Origin: Rotaria sordida
Taxonomy: Eukaryota > Rotifera > Eurotatoria > Philodinida > Philodinidae
NCBI GenBank assembly: GCA_905250125.1
Contig: CAJNOL010000212.1
Location: forward strand, 1 to 64,000
Length of the DNA stretch: 64,000 bases
Direction of reading: 5' to 3'
The notes beneath the pieces were generated by a model, which was given only the letters and a program-made list of their open reading frames with translations, was not told where the DNA came from and did not search any database. Positions 1 to 10,511 of the stretch are shown here, piece by piece (within the stretch, counting starts at the first letter, position 1; each line of letters opens with the position of its first letter). Both the position numbers and the translations under genes were made by a program.

Positions 1-138
1 TTTTCTAAAGAAAAGATTATCGTATATTTAGAGATGGCGGCAAATAACGCTAGAGCATTTCGATTTTATACTAAACTCGGCTACACCGTTCTTGCTCAAG
101 ATCAATACACCATTTGGCTCGGTAAAAAATTGACATAA
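1..138 (+). CDS. GNAT-family N-acetyltransferase, 3' end only
   Basis: The window opens inside an open frame that ends at TAA 136-138, giving 45 C-terminal residues. The stretch 'NNARAFRFYTKLGYTVL' is the usual last part of a GNAT fold (N-x-x-A-x-x-F-Y-x-K-x-G-Y), where the motif helps form the acetyl-CoA pocket. It is followed by a short strand (QYTIWLGKK), as is normal at the end of these enzymes. The catalytic core and start lie outside the window, so substrate cannot be inferred. Confidence 0.75.
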   Translation, partial: FSKEKIIVYLEMAANNARAFRFYTKLGYTVLAQDQYTIWLGKKLT

Positions 139-700
139 GTTATCACATTTTTTCTCGGACTATTCTGAGAACGATAACATATGTCTTAAGTTCATCAATT
201 TCTTGATTTTGAGTTTATGATACTACAATCGACTATTCGTCTTGATTCTTTATGTAATGATTAAGTTTAATTGATTAAAGAATGACATGAACACTTACAT
301 TTTTAATTATTTTAAAAGATACGAAAGTCTTTATAATATGGAAAGAATAATCAGAACGAAAAATATTTATAAAATACCAGTTTTATTCTTTAGAAGTTAG
401 TTTAAAATATCAAATAGATTTTTTAATACGCACATTCTGTCTTACTTATCTTATACATTAGTTTGATAATAAAAGAAAGTAAAACATGAAAGTTTGTCTT
501 TTTTTAAAAGGGAAAAGAGTTATGGAAAGAACTTTTGTTCTTTCTTTTCTAAAATCATCTTCTTGTCAATAAGTCACTTAAGTAAAGTACATTTTAATGT
601 ATTTAGGAAAAACAAATAATTTTAAAAATAGCATAAAACATGAATATTTTGCTTTCTTAACTTTATCTGTATATGTATGAAACGAATTGAAGATTATTTA
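139..700. other. AT-rich intergenic stretch, nothing recognised
   Basis: It separates the convergent 3' ends of the GNAT gene and the small gene at 701-1108. No open frame, repeat or RNA gene is visible. Confidence 0.5.
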
Positions 701-1108
701 TTATTTGACGAAGCATTGTTGCATTGCTTGAAGAATAGTTTCATCATTTTGTTGAAGCATCATCTTAGGTGGATGACTCATGAAATGACCAAAAGCATAA
801 TTTGAAAGAAATTGTCCAAAACGTTGATCAGGTACAAGAGGCCAAAGTTCTTCAATTTTATTAATTATATTTTTCTGAAGTTCAGTGAGTTCAGAAGGTG
901 ATGTTGATGAACTTTGAGCTCGTTTGATAGCTTCATTTAAACGTTGTTCAGTTTGAGTATCTTCAGGATGAAAAATATCTCCTCGAGATTCTATCCAATC
1001 TGTCCAAATCCATTTTTCCAATAGTCTTCCCAATGTTAAAGTATGATCGTATGCCCACAATTGAGAAACAAGATCTATAATTCGCTTAATTCGTTCGAAT
1101 TCTCTCAT
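701..1108 (-). CDS. Small protein with two YihD-like repeats (bacterial look)
   Basis: Intact single-exon frame of 135 aa starting at ATG 1108. Two internal segments resemble each other: 'RIKRIIDLVSQLWAYDHTLT' (residues 6-25) followed by LGRLLEKWIW, and 'IINKIEELWPLVPDQRFGQF' (about residues 81-100) followed by LSNYAFGHF. The pattern R-I-x-x-I-I-x-x-x-x-x-LW-x-x-x-P-D-x-R-x-G-Q is familiar from short bacterial proteins of unknown function (YihD/DUF1040-like and 'MRDPxRI' proteins), where it occurs once. Function is unknown. The absence of introns fits a gene acquired from bacteria, but that is inference. A decayed duplicate lies at 6818-7112. Confidence 0.55.
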   Translation of the reverse strand: MREFERIKRIIDLVSQLWAYDHTLTLGRLLEKWIWTDWIESRGDIFHPEDTQTEQRLNEAIKRAQSSSTSPSELTELQKNIINKIEELWPLVPDQRFGQFLSNYAFGHFMSHPPKMMLQQNDETILQAMQQCFVK

Positions 1109-2703
1109 TGTTTTTCTTAAATATAAAATAAAACATGAGCTATGCAGTAATATTAATAGTGTTTTGTTTGAAAAATTTGTTACGATGATTATTTATTTTA
1201 TAGGAACATGTGGTGACAGAAAGGAAAAATTTTACGATGTAACTATTTCATCAAGATGGAGAGTGATGATGAAAGAAAAAGAAAGAACAAGTATTATTGT
1301 ATGCACGTGCAATATTTATTTCAGGATTCAACATAGGAGAGAAAAAAAATATCAGCTCGTTTCTTAAGGTAGCATTACCAAGGTTATTTATTATGACAAT
1401 CGCAAACGACTGTATGCTAATGTTTACGATGATGTAAGAACACGTCTAAGTCGACACAATTACAATCGTATGATGTTGTATCGTATATGGTGAAATACAT
1501 ACATCATTTATCCTGATATCTGTCCCATAATATGATCGTACATGACTGTGTAAATGTAAATAACCACACAGATCATAATGAACTGATATGTCATCAATAA
1601 GTAACACCATACCTCCTTACTGGAACATCTACGCGTTTATTCGTATATTCTGCACCAAACACTTTGCCACTATACTTTTATACAAATTGTCTTATCAGTA
1701 TGCGCTTATCAGAGACAATAGAAAAGCTTACCATCGTTATTAGAGAATGTCTCCCTAAAACCAACGGAACGAATTTTTCATCGTGAAATTATCCTTAGGT
1801 TTTTTCTGTCGATTGATATATTTATCAAAAAGAACCCCCATAACATAAAAAATATTTGTAACTGGATCTGAAAATGCTGTAGAGTAAGCACTAAAGTGAG
1901 ATAACAGATTTACCTTGATCATTAGGGTGGACCACTCTGCATAACATTCTAAACAATATTCACATCCAATAAGATTATGTTTACTTCGTATCTGCTACTA
2001 ATGAATAGTTACATGACTCTACAGAATATTTTAGTAGATTTGCAAGAACTATTCAGATTTTACTAGCAAAGAAAGTTTGATAAAGTTGTTCAAGAATATT
2101 TCTTCTGAAGTATTTCATGTAAACGAAACACATTCGGTTTCGTAAAATCTCTTGAATTGATTGAAAGATCGATAATAAACAATGAAAATGAAGGTAAAAA
2201 ACTGATATTTTACTTTGAATCGAGTCAAAATCGATGAGACGCTTGAATTATGCTAATTCTCTCAAGAGTTTGCTCATTAAACTGAACAACAATTGGAATG
2301 ATATTCATGCGTGTTATCTCTATCACCAAGAACGGCAGATACTTGTTTCGTCCTACTTGATTCTTAGCTGATAATGGCTCTCTGACAAAAAGTATAATTA
2401 AAAAAAAATTAATTTTCTTCAACAGCATTCATCTTCGACAAAAATTGTTATGACAATTTAATGTCGCTCATTATGTTATATTATTAAGGTTAGATATGGC
2501 ATTTATTTTTCTTGGTATATTTTTATTATATAAACAAATAGACACACAACATGAATTTGTTCATATTTTGAATGATGTACAAAGGTTCACTAAAGAAAAG
2601 CCTATTGAATAGAATACAGATTTAGAATGAATGCAGTTAAAATTTATGTGAACTTGGCGTTGGATAAGACATTGGGCAATTCCTCAAGTGGATGCTCCGT
2701 CAC
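1109..2703. other. Non-coding stretch; first 270 bp duplicated near 7.1 kb
   Basis: Positions about 1109-1376 are the upstream flank of the small gene and reappear, shortened and diverged, at about 7112-7262. The rest is AT-rich. A 67-codon frame on the minus strand at 2225-2428 was considered and not accepted. Confidence 0.45.
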
Positions 2704-3680
2704 TTATTTTTGACGTGATAATGTTAGGGTATTTGCATTTTGATCATTACGTTCTGTAGCGGTAATATTTGCATTTGTTACTGGTTCAATAAGAGTATTT
2801 AGACGACGGCAACATACCATAGTTGATGCATTTACAATATTGAATAGTTCGGCTCGAAAACTTCGCGACACTAGTATATATAAATAGAATGCTGTAACAG
2901 GAAATAGATAGACACACAATTTAGCAAAAAAAAATGAGAATCGTTCAATAGCTAAACGGTCAGGTGACTTATTTGGAACATTGCTAACTATAGCAGCATA
3001 AAGTGTATAGATTAATTGAGGTGCTTGAACGAAACAGTAGACAATGACTTGTATAAATAACATAGCTAATGCATGTCGATCACGTGTACGTTGTATACGT
3101 TCATGACTTGTTCGTTGAGTAACGAAATTACTTTCGGTTACATGCTCTTCGCGTTTACTACGTTTAATGGCAAGATTATGTCGAATGAGTAGACTACATG
3201 TAATCATGATTGTCAAAGGAAAGATACCACCAGTAATTATAGTATAAGAACTATGATAGAGTGCCGCTGTTCGATCATATACAATAGCGCAAATACCGGC
3301 ACCTGGACGTATCTCATAGAACACAATCGTATGAATAGGTAAGATAAGCCAAATACAAATAATAATAACAACAGCACGGCGTGCAATATGTACTTGTGCA
3401 AATTGTCGCAGACGTGCATTTCTTGAACTTAATGCATATCGATCAATACAAGCAATAGTTATCATCCAACGAGTCATTATAAAAGTTGACTGCAGTATAT
3501 AGACACGTGATTTACAAAATGCACGTATTGTTGTATTTGGATCTGGATTATTGAGAGTATAGAGAAGTGAACCACAACCCATACATAAACTTATGATCAT
3601 GATTACCGATGCTCCTAGAAAGTCTGCAAAACAAATATGACATACTTTCAATGAATAAATGCTATTCAACAAAGTGCATC
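2704..3680 (-). CDS. Rhodopsin-like (class A) orphan GPCR, helices 2-7
   Basis: One long exon encodes a receptor body with helices 2 to 7. Helix 2 contains 'CHICFADFLGAS'. Helix 3 ends in CIDRYALSS, the DRY motif. Helix 4 is rich in I/V with a W, helix 5 contains a proline, and helix 6 is followed by APQLIYTLY. Helix 7 has FPVTAFYLY in the position of NPxxY. A basic loop with several R/K follows helix 5, and the C-tail is polar. The frame has no ATG before residue 25. A good acceptor (ttcag at 3681-3685 on the minus strand) lies just upstream of 3680, so helix 1 should come from a separate exon. The only candidate seen is 5781-5937. Ligand unknown; the family is greatly expanded in bdelloids. 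Confidence 0.75.
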
Positions 3681-5203
3681 CTGAATTATTAATAAAACGA
3701 ATGCAGTTCAGTCGTGACAGATAGAGAAGATTTTTCAGATGTTTTCAATGCTACAATGTCTACAAAGATTTAAAATAAGATCATTTTCCTATAGAATCAG
3801 ACTATACTAACTGAGAAATCTCATTCACCTTTTTTCTTTTTAAATTCTTCACAATTATTAGCATTCATGTACACGCGTGCCTAATATTTATTAGACCATC
3901 ATAATATCCTTGAGTTTTGATTGTACTTCTAATGTAAGTAGATAGTCGCACGACAAAGAAGTTCGTCTTATACAATAAAGTATGTATGTTCGAATCTTAT
4001 CGCTGGAAAATATTACTATGTATTCATGCATGATTGCTACATATGCTTCGTTTTTTGATTATTCTAGAATTTTCTTGCATATTTATGCAAGAGTTCGTTA
4101 AAATGATGTTTGTATCTTCTCGCATGCAATAATAAAATGCATACATATGCGCAAATTTTCATTGCATGTCTACGTAAATATATTGTCATTTCTGACGCGT
4201 TCACGCTTATGTCACGTAAACGCAATTCATGCATGTACGTGTCGTAGTTTTTAAGCTTTTGTGTTTGCCTAAGTGACAGAAGGTGTGTTTTTAATTTGTA
4301 ATCCTTCTCTGTCAAAAACAATCATCAGTATAATCTCATGGTTTCATTTGTTTTATGTCATTTAAAGCGTCTGAAACATGCATATTTTGCTAATATTCTC
4401 TTATCATAATACATCTGTATGGTAAACTAGATGTTCAAAGGATTCTGTCTAACTTTATACTAGTCCCAACTAGATTGTAATAAACTATTGAGTGTTTTCT
4501 TTGATAAAGAAAGTATAAAATAGTTAAAATGCTAGGTTACTATTCCGTCACTTAAAATCTTCTGTTCTAGAAAGTTGTGTACTGCTAAAATAAAAATATT
4601 TTATTTATCAGTCAAACAATTAGGAAAGGTACGGACATCTTAAAAATAACGATTGTCGAATCTACTGAAAAGTTCACATGAACGAAAGAATAAATGCAAT
4701 GTAAAAAAAAAGCGTTGTTCTTATGTGATTATGGTTTTATGTATTTATTTATTAAACATCGTCGTTCATTTTAGTAACATTATTCAATTTCCTAGAGAAA
4801 TATACGATCTTCTGACGTTATTGTGTTCATAGGACTATTCATGAATATGAAGAAACCTATTTCTCATTCTTATTAATATTGTTATTAAAAGAAGTCGATG
4901 TGTATCTAACACTTCAAAACTAGTAATCGTGCAGTATCATAATCAAAACTTATACTGATCCTCTAGTTGACGAGTTTTTAATTACATTTGAGAAGCTTCG
5001 AAATTCACTACTGTAATCTGTTTATCAATCTATTCCATTTCCATATCGCGATAATTGGTCGAAAAACATTCCGTTAACCACGACTCTTATCTTTGAATTT
5101 CTCTTGTATTTCACTGCATAAATATTTTTAAACTCTTAGCAAAAAAATCAGATTTCGCCCAGACCTTTCCCTTCCTCCACTAATATTTGCTAATGCGTTC
5201 AAG
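3681..5203. other. Non-coding stretch between GPCR body and helix-1 exon
   Basis: AT-rich, with many scattered ATGCAT-like words around 4.1-4.4 kb. If the GPCR joins the exon at 5781-5937 this is its intron (2.1 kb, far longer than the others here). A second receptor body was looked for and not found. Confidence 0.35.
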
Positions 5204-5329
5204 TCACTCGTACCAACTACATTGACTGCCTTTGCTTAGTTTTTGAGTTTGATTAATTAGTAAAGATAACGCCACAAAAATCGTCAAAAGACTTAACCAG
5301 TAGAAGAAAAATGCTACACCATTTAACAT
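5204..5329 (-). CDS. Possible 41-aa single-pass membrane peptide (doubtful)
   Basis: A short frame from ATG 5329 to TGA 5204 is strikingly hydrophobic: 'MLNGVAFFFYWLSLLTIFVA' then LSLLINQTQ and a polar tail. It reads as one membrane helix of about 24 residues. There is no homology I recognise, and AT-rich DNA gives such frames by chance (T-rich codons are hydrophobic), so this is only a candidate. Confidence 0.2.
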   Translation of the reverse strand: MLNGVAFFFYWLSLLTIFVALSLLINQTQKLSKGSQCSWYE

Positions 5330-5780
5330 GGTATACTGTTACAGATTGAAATCAATTGTTTTGTTTTTTTGAGTAAAAATCAATGTCTTCAATCAGACAA
5401 TCTTAAATGAATAGCAAAAATTAATAATAAATCGATAAAACAAAAGAGTAAACAAATCGAACAGACTGATATTTAATGAAAAACTGACAACATAGATTTT
5501 TGTGACCGCTATTTACATTGTCAAAAATGCATTTAGAAAAAAAACAAACGGAATTTTTCGAGAAATGCAATCTTCTATTTAAAAAAAAACCTTGATAATT
5601 CGAACAATCCTTGTCGAAGAAGCAAAAAAACTCATGGTATTTGCTTTAGAAACAAGAGAAGATCAATGATGAATGTACATCGTTTAATTAATTTCTCACA
5701 TTTTTAAACAATGGTCAAAATTTCTAAGTAGTTCAAAGCTACTTATACAAATACTATTTAATTTAATCAATCAGACTTAC

Positions 5781-5937
5781 AATTGCAACACGATGTGATG
5801 CGTAATTGTCGTCTCGACAAAAGTATAACGTTCAGTAAACAGCCTGAAACGCCGAATAGGATCCACGCTGAACAAACATAACGAGTTAATTCTTGTTGAA
5901 CAAAAGCCAGTGTTAAGCCTATCGATGATGAAGCCAT
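5781..5937 (-). CDS. GPCR first exon (N-terminus and helix 1)
   Basis: ATG 5937 opens 52 codons ending at a consensus donor (gtaagt, 5775-5780 on the plus strand as acttac). An in-frame stop lies upstream of the ATG. The peptide has a short N-terminus, one hydrophobic helix ('YVCSAWILFGVSGCLLNVIL') and then 'LSRRQLRITSCCN'. This is the helix 1/loop 1 pattern of bdelloid class A receptors (G-x-x-L-N ... L-R-x-N-P-C). The exon ends in phase 1. Joining it to the acceptor at 3681 makes a TGA codon across the junction. It is therefore either the first exon of a broken version of the 2704-3680 receptor, or an orphan exon of another copy. Confidence 0.5.
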
Positions 5938-6817
5938 TCTTATGGATAAAACTTCTTCTAGTTATTCTACTTCTTGGTTTCACAAGGTGTCAAAATGGTA
6001 AATAGCCTTTTGTATAGTAATAAAACGACTTTATTTTGACGTCAGTCTCTATTGAAAAAGTGCAAATCTAGACACGTATGCATAACTTATCTATAGGCAT
6101 GCATGTGACAGGATAATTAACAAGAAAAAGTAACATGATGAAATTGACAGAGTAGGATTTCATGTTTCTAATTGGAGATGTATATAGTTGGGATTCCCTC
6201 AAGAAATGACAGAAAGAAGATATGCACTACTATCTATTTCAAAAAATAATTAATATAGGTGTTTATATCAAGGTTGTAGAAATGTATTAAATTGATTCGA
6301 GGTTCAAAATTCTAGCTGTAGAGTGATAGTTTCTGATCGATATCCTCCGACGTAGCACAATTTTTTTTTTGTCATTCAAAATTCTGAACTATATAGATAT
6401 TTAAGTATCGAGATGATATCCAACTCGATATTCATATGCCTCCAAAGTAGAAGATTCCAAGTAAATTTGGTGTCTGTGTAGGTCTGAGTGGATGTGTATG
6501 TGCATAAGGGTGTGAAAGAACTGACGACTCACATCCACAATCTAGTTGCATTCAAACATCGTAAGCATAGACATGCACGTCGTACAATGCCTGTGAACGC
6601 GAATATGAACTAGTCAGTCTCTGGCACATTTATACGTATGTTGTGCCGTAACAAGTCATCCAGGTGTCAGCAAAATAATCGTATGATTATACATGCTTTT
6701 TTTCATAATTGCGAATGACTGAAAAGTTAAAATTATTTCGTGTCGCAACTTTAAAATGGTTAAAAAAACAATTTCATCACATTGTCAAAATAACATCTTT
6801 GCTGAAAGACTTTTTAA
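5938..6817. other. Non-coding stretch with a GT-rich patch
   Basis: No gene seen. About 6465-6515 is enriched in TGTG/GGATGTG words, like patches near 25.56 and 28.80 kb. Confidence 0.4.
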
Positions 6818-7112
6818 AAAATGACCGAATGCATACTTAGAAATGAAAGGTTCAAAACCTTGATAAGGTACATGAAGTCAGAGATCGTGAATTCTCTTGA
6901 TTAAATCTTTCTATCGTTGAGAATGATCAGTAGGTGATGACGACATTCGAGCTTTATTAGTTGCTTCATTTGAGTATTTTCAGCGCAAAGTCTTCTCTTA
7001 ACTCCATCGAATCTGTCCAAATCGATTTTTCCAAAAGTGCTTTCAATATCTAAATAATGCCATACGTCGACTAGTGAGACACAAGATCGAAAATTTGTTC
7101 AAGATAATCGCA
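6818..7112 (-). pseudogene. Decayed duplicate of the 701-1108 gene
   Basis: Aligned by eye, this segment follows 785-1108 along most of its length. Shared blocks include aatgacc-aaagcata, aacgttgat-aggtac, 'gaatctgtccaaat' followed by a run ending in tttttccaa, and gagacacaagatc. Numerous substitutions and small indels destroy the frame. The similarity continues past the gene into the upstream flank (to about 7262), so the duplication was of a DNA segment rather than a processed transcript. Confidence 0.6.
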
Positions 7113-7262
7113 AGTGTAATCAAAAAAAAAGCAATGATACCATTTTTTCATCAAATTTCGGAGTGACAACGAAAGAAAAAAAGAGAATGTCACTAGTACA
7201 TATGATGTTTCCTGAGTGATTTAAAAAAATATGTGTTACTTTCTTAAGATAGAGTTGCTGTT

Positions 7263-7804
7263 CTTCCATCATTCATAATAAATAGGTGTTTAAAACATCT
7301 GAAAATCTTTTTTTTTCAGACTTTGATATCTTCGCAATACCCTTTTCTTCTCATAGGATCGTCTTAAAATATCTAAATATGGTTTTTTTTTCATTTTATA
7401 TTTCGAACACAATTATAAAAATATTAACTTGACAATCATTTGTTCTTTTCTATTCAGCTATTATCAAATAGTAGAAACTTATTTATTTTCGATTTGTGAA
7501 ACAGAAATCGAATGTTAGATGAATTTATATAAAACAATGATTTTAATAGTCATCAGTTCCCATGACTTATAAGAAAAACATTATAAAAGTAACAGTCTTC
7601 ATTTTTATGTGACAATTCAACAACCTCAAAAGATATACAGAATAGTTGCAAGATTTTTAGTATTTATTATATCGACAGATTTTTGTTAATATTTTCCTCA
7701 TGTATTTGTTTCGAAAAATCTTTTAAACAATGTGTTTATTTTAATATGAGAAAAAGAAAAGTTCCTTAAAATTTATTCTCAATCTAAAGTATAGTTATTC
7801 TCAT
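7263..7804. other. AT-rich intergenic stretch, nothing recognised
   Basis: No open frame or repeat supported. It is downstream of the membrane protein gene that ends at 7805. Confidence 0.4.
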
Positions 7805-8663
7805 TTATTTGATGGACGATCGAAATAAATCACGAATTTTGATAAAATTATAAATAGCATTTTGGTTATTGTTCGATTGTGTATTTATTATTTCGGTCAT
7901 TTGCTCTAATCGTTCTTCTGGTTCTCGCAATACTTTTGGTACAAAGAGATCAACTTGTCGACACATAGTATCAATATCATTATGGATATTGTTTCTACTC
8001 TTAAAAACAATATTTGGTAAAAAATAAATACGAAGTACAAGTTGTTGATTTGCAAAAGTAATAAGTTGGCTACCGTTGATTAATATGTGATTTAAATCAT
8101 AGATAAACAATTCATCTATAATAATAGCATTTTCAATAAAAATTATATAACCATAACCTCGAGTAACAAGTCGAGCAAATTTTTTACGACGACAAAACCA
8201 TGATGAAAATATTTCGGCAAATTGAGATGAACGATTAGGTCCGAAAACATATTCTAAATATCTGTAATAAAATCAAATAATTTAAAAGAAACATAAGATT
8301 TTGATATTCTTACGTAATCCATTCGTTTCCATCGAGTCGCCATACAATTGGTCCTGTTGTTTGATCAAAAATTAAATTCAACTGACGATAATAATATTCA
8401 TGTCTATTCAGCAAACGAATAGTACTTATTGTTGAAGTAAAAAAAGAAATACCAGTTACAACTATGCCAATAATGCATGCTATTGTCGAACTTGGCTTAA
8501 TACTAGTCAGTCTTAGAATTAAAAAAATGAGCAAACCAAGACTAAGCAACGAGAATATACCAAGAATAATAGGTACGATCGTATACCATACTTTATAGCA
8601 ACGTCGATAGGCAGCCAATACTTGATATAAAATATTTTTATTATCACCAAGCATGTCTACCAT
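7805..8663 (-). CDS. Two-exon membrane protein of unknown function (268 aa)
   Basis: Exons are 8314-8663 and 7805-8261, with a 52-nt intron (gtaaga...ttacag). The phases match and give 268 aa from ATG 8663. Two membrane helices are clear: about residues 28-50 ('VPIILGIFSLLSLGLLIFLI') and 60-82. The remaining C-terminal 180 residues are soluble, with a basic patch FCRRKKFAR and then IIFIENAIIIDELFIYDLNH. The usual topology would be a hairpin with the large domain on the same side as the N-terminus. I recognise no family; proteins of this plan (two N-terminal helices plus a cytosolic domain) are common in bdelloids. The splice junction and long frame support a real gene. Confidence 0.7.
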
Positions 8664-9276
8664 GTCTATAGTTCAACAGATAATGATAGAATAAAATATA
8701 TATACCAATATAAATATATATATAAAGATATGATAAATATATCATAATCTTGTCAATGGCAACAAATCAACAATTTAAAATAATTATATTTCGAAATTTA
8801 TTGAGGCAAAAATCGTGACATTTGTTTGAACTGTTTTAATAGGGTTGATAAGCGTATGGATTTTAATTAAAAAAAAAGTTATTAATAACAACAATGTGTC
8901 AATCAATAGATAAGTTTTTGTTCATATAAAATAGAAAATATCACGATCAATAAATATTGTTTTAATGAATTTTATAGTTTCACTTCATCGTAAATTTTGA
9001 TTGACATTGTTATATAAAATTTATATGAGGGAATGTTTCAAAAGTTCTGAAACGATTTTAACATTCATCATTACAACTTTTCCAAATAAAAACAAACACA
9101 CACACGTCAAGTTATGAATGTTCACGTATTTGATTACCATCCTGATCGACTACTAATTTTAATCGTGCTACTACTTTATCTATCATTCATTGACATAAAA
9201 AAACCCTAAATTTGTTTCATTCCTTTTTAACGTCATCTTTCAAGACTCTAAACAAAGGATGTGCGTGGTTTTAAAT
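8664..9276. other. AT-rich intergenic stretch
   Basis: Upstream region of the minus-strand membrane gene. It contains a run of alternating TATATA at about 8698-8745 and no gene. Confidence 0.4.
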
Positions 9277-9596
9277 ACCATCAAATTCCTAGTCGAGACT
9301 CCCTAGGAGAATCTCAGGGAATCCTGTCGTGAGTTCTTGGGGGAGTTAAGAGGGGATTCAGGGACTTCCCAGGGAATTGATGAGTATTATCAGGGTCTCT
9401 CTAGAAGTCACTATTGGAATTCTCTGAAAAATTCAAATTTATGAAAATTTTATTGAGATTCTCCGGAGAGTTTTAAGAGGAACCTGAAATATGCAACTCC
9501 TTCGGGGACTCACGACAGGGATTTTCCATGGATTTCGCATTTTTCAGAGAACGTCCCGGTGATTTCATTGGGGAGAGTCGACTAGGAATATGGTTT
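9277..9596. mobile_element. Foldback MITE, about 320 bp
   Basis: The ends are inverted copies: 'attcctagtcgagactccc' on the left and the reverse complement of 'ggggagagtcgactaggaat' on the right. Further inside, 'tcctgtcgtgag' pairs with 'ctcacgacaggga'. The segment is clearly richer in G+C (many GGGA/TCCC words) than its surroundings. No coding capacity. A non-autonomous DNA element is the simplest explanation. Confidence 0.7.
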
Positions 9597-9684
9597 TATC
9601 AACCAAATTAAATCAATATATGGTGCTGCATAGCTAGTCTAAAAAAACGTTTAGGATATATTATTCATTGTTCTTCATCTATTA

Positions 9685-10275
9685 TCGGCGCCAGAATTCA
9701 AGGCACTCGGATGTTTTTTGAATAACTTCCGATAGAAACAAGATAGAGACATGCGATTTTCATCGTTCAAAAGTGGGATGTTCGGGTCATCGATCTATAT
9801 AAAAACTCATTAAGACGAAAGATGCTTTGTTAAAGGCGTCGTTGGATCAACACTTTTTTCTTCGCGTGTTTTCATCAATTTTCACAATAATTTCAACTCA
9901 AATCATATAACAATATAGCTTAAATCATCCTTTTTTCGCTATAAAATTGTCACATTTTTTTTGAAAATCTGCTTAGAACAAGAGATTGAGGGACAATAGA
10001 ATATGTGATAATTTTATAGCAAAAAAAAGGGAGATTTGAGCTACGTTTTCATATAATTTAAGCTGAGATTATTGTGAAAATTGATGAAAATACGCGAAGA
10101 AAAAAGTGTTGATCCAAAAACACCTATAACAAAACATCTTTTGTCCTAATGAGTTCCATATAGATTGATAACCCGAATATTCTTCTTTCGAAAGGTGAAA
10201 ACTGCAGGTCTCTATCTTGTTTCTATCGGACGTTATTCAAAAAACATTCTAGTCTCTTGAATTCTTGCGCCGCCA
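9685..10275. mobile_element. Long inverted-repeat (foldback) element, arms about 290 bp
   Basis: The left arm begins cggcgccagaattcaagg and continues 'gttttttgaataacttccga'. The right arm is its reverse complement with about 10-15% mismatches, ending ttgcgccgcc. The arms nearly meet at about 9970-9985, so the transcript or single strand would fold into one hairpin. No frame. A solo fragment of the same family lies at 57045-57135. Confidence 0.8.
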
Positions 10276-10505
10276 ATTGTAGTTTCTGAATTTTTGTTCA
10301 GAGTTTCGATTATTTCTGTTATCAAGTTTACTATTCTAATAAGTATTTTATCTTGAAAAAAATGAAATCAAATGACTGATATTTAATTATCTTTTCAACA
10401 ATGTGGACATATGGCATAGAAAGTATTTTCTTTCATTTGATGGTTAATTAATATTTTTTATTTCATTTAGAAAAAATAAAAGTAAATTTATATTCGTAGA
10501 TTTTA

Positions 10506-10511
10506 TTTATT
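10506..10511 (-). terminator. Poly(A) signal AATAAA overlapping the mannosidase stop codon
   Basis: On the minus strand the last codons read CAA TAA ATAAAATC. The first AATAAA includes the stop codon itself, and a second overlapping AATAAA follows four bases on. This implies an extremely short 3' UTR. Confidence 0.5.

Noticed and set aside
2225-2428. 67-codon minus frame with protein-like text (LERISIIQASHRF)
   Set aside because: No splice partner, no recognised family and AT-rich composition; insufficient support.
4064-4321. 85-codon minus frame
   Set aside because: Composition follows the local ATGCAT-rich bias; no motif, helix pattern or neighbour exon.
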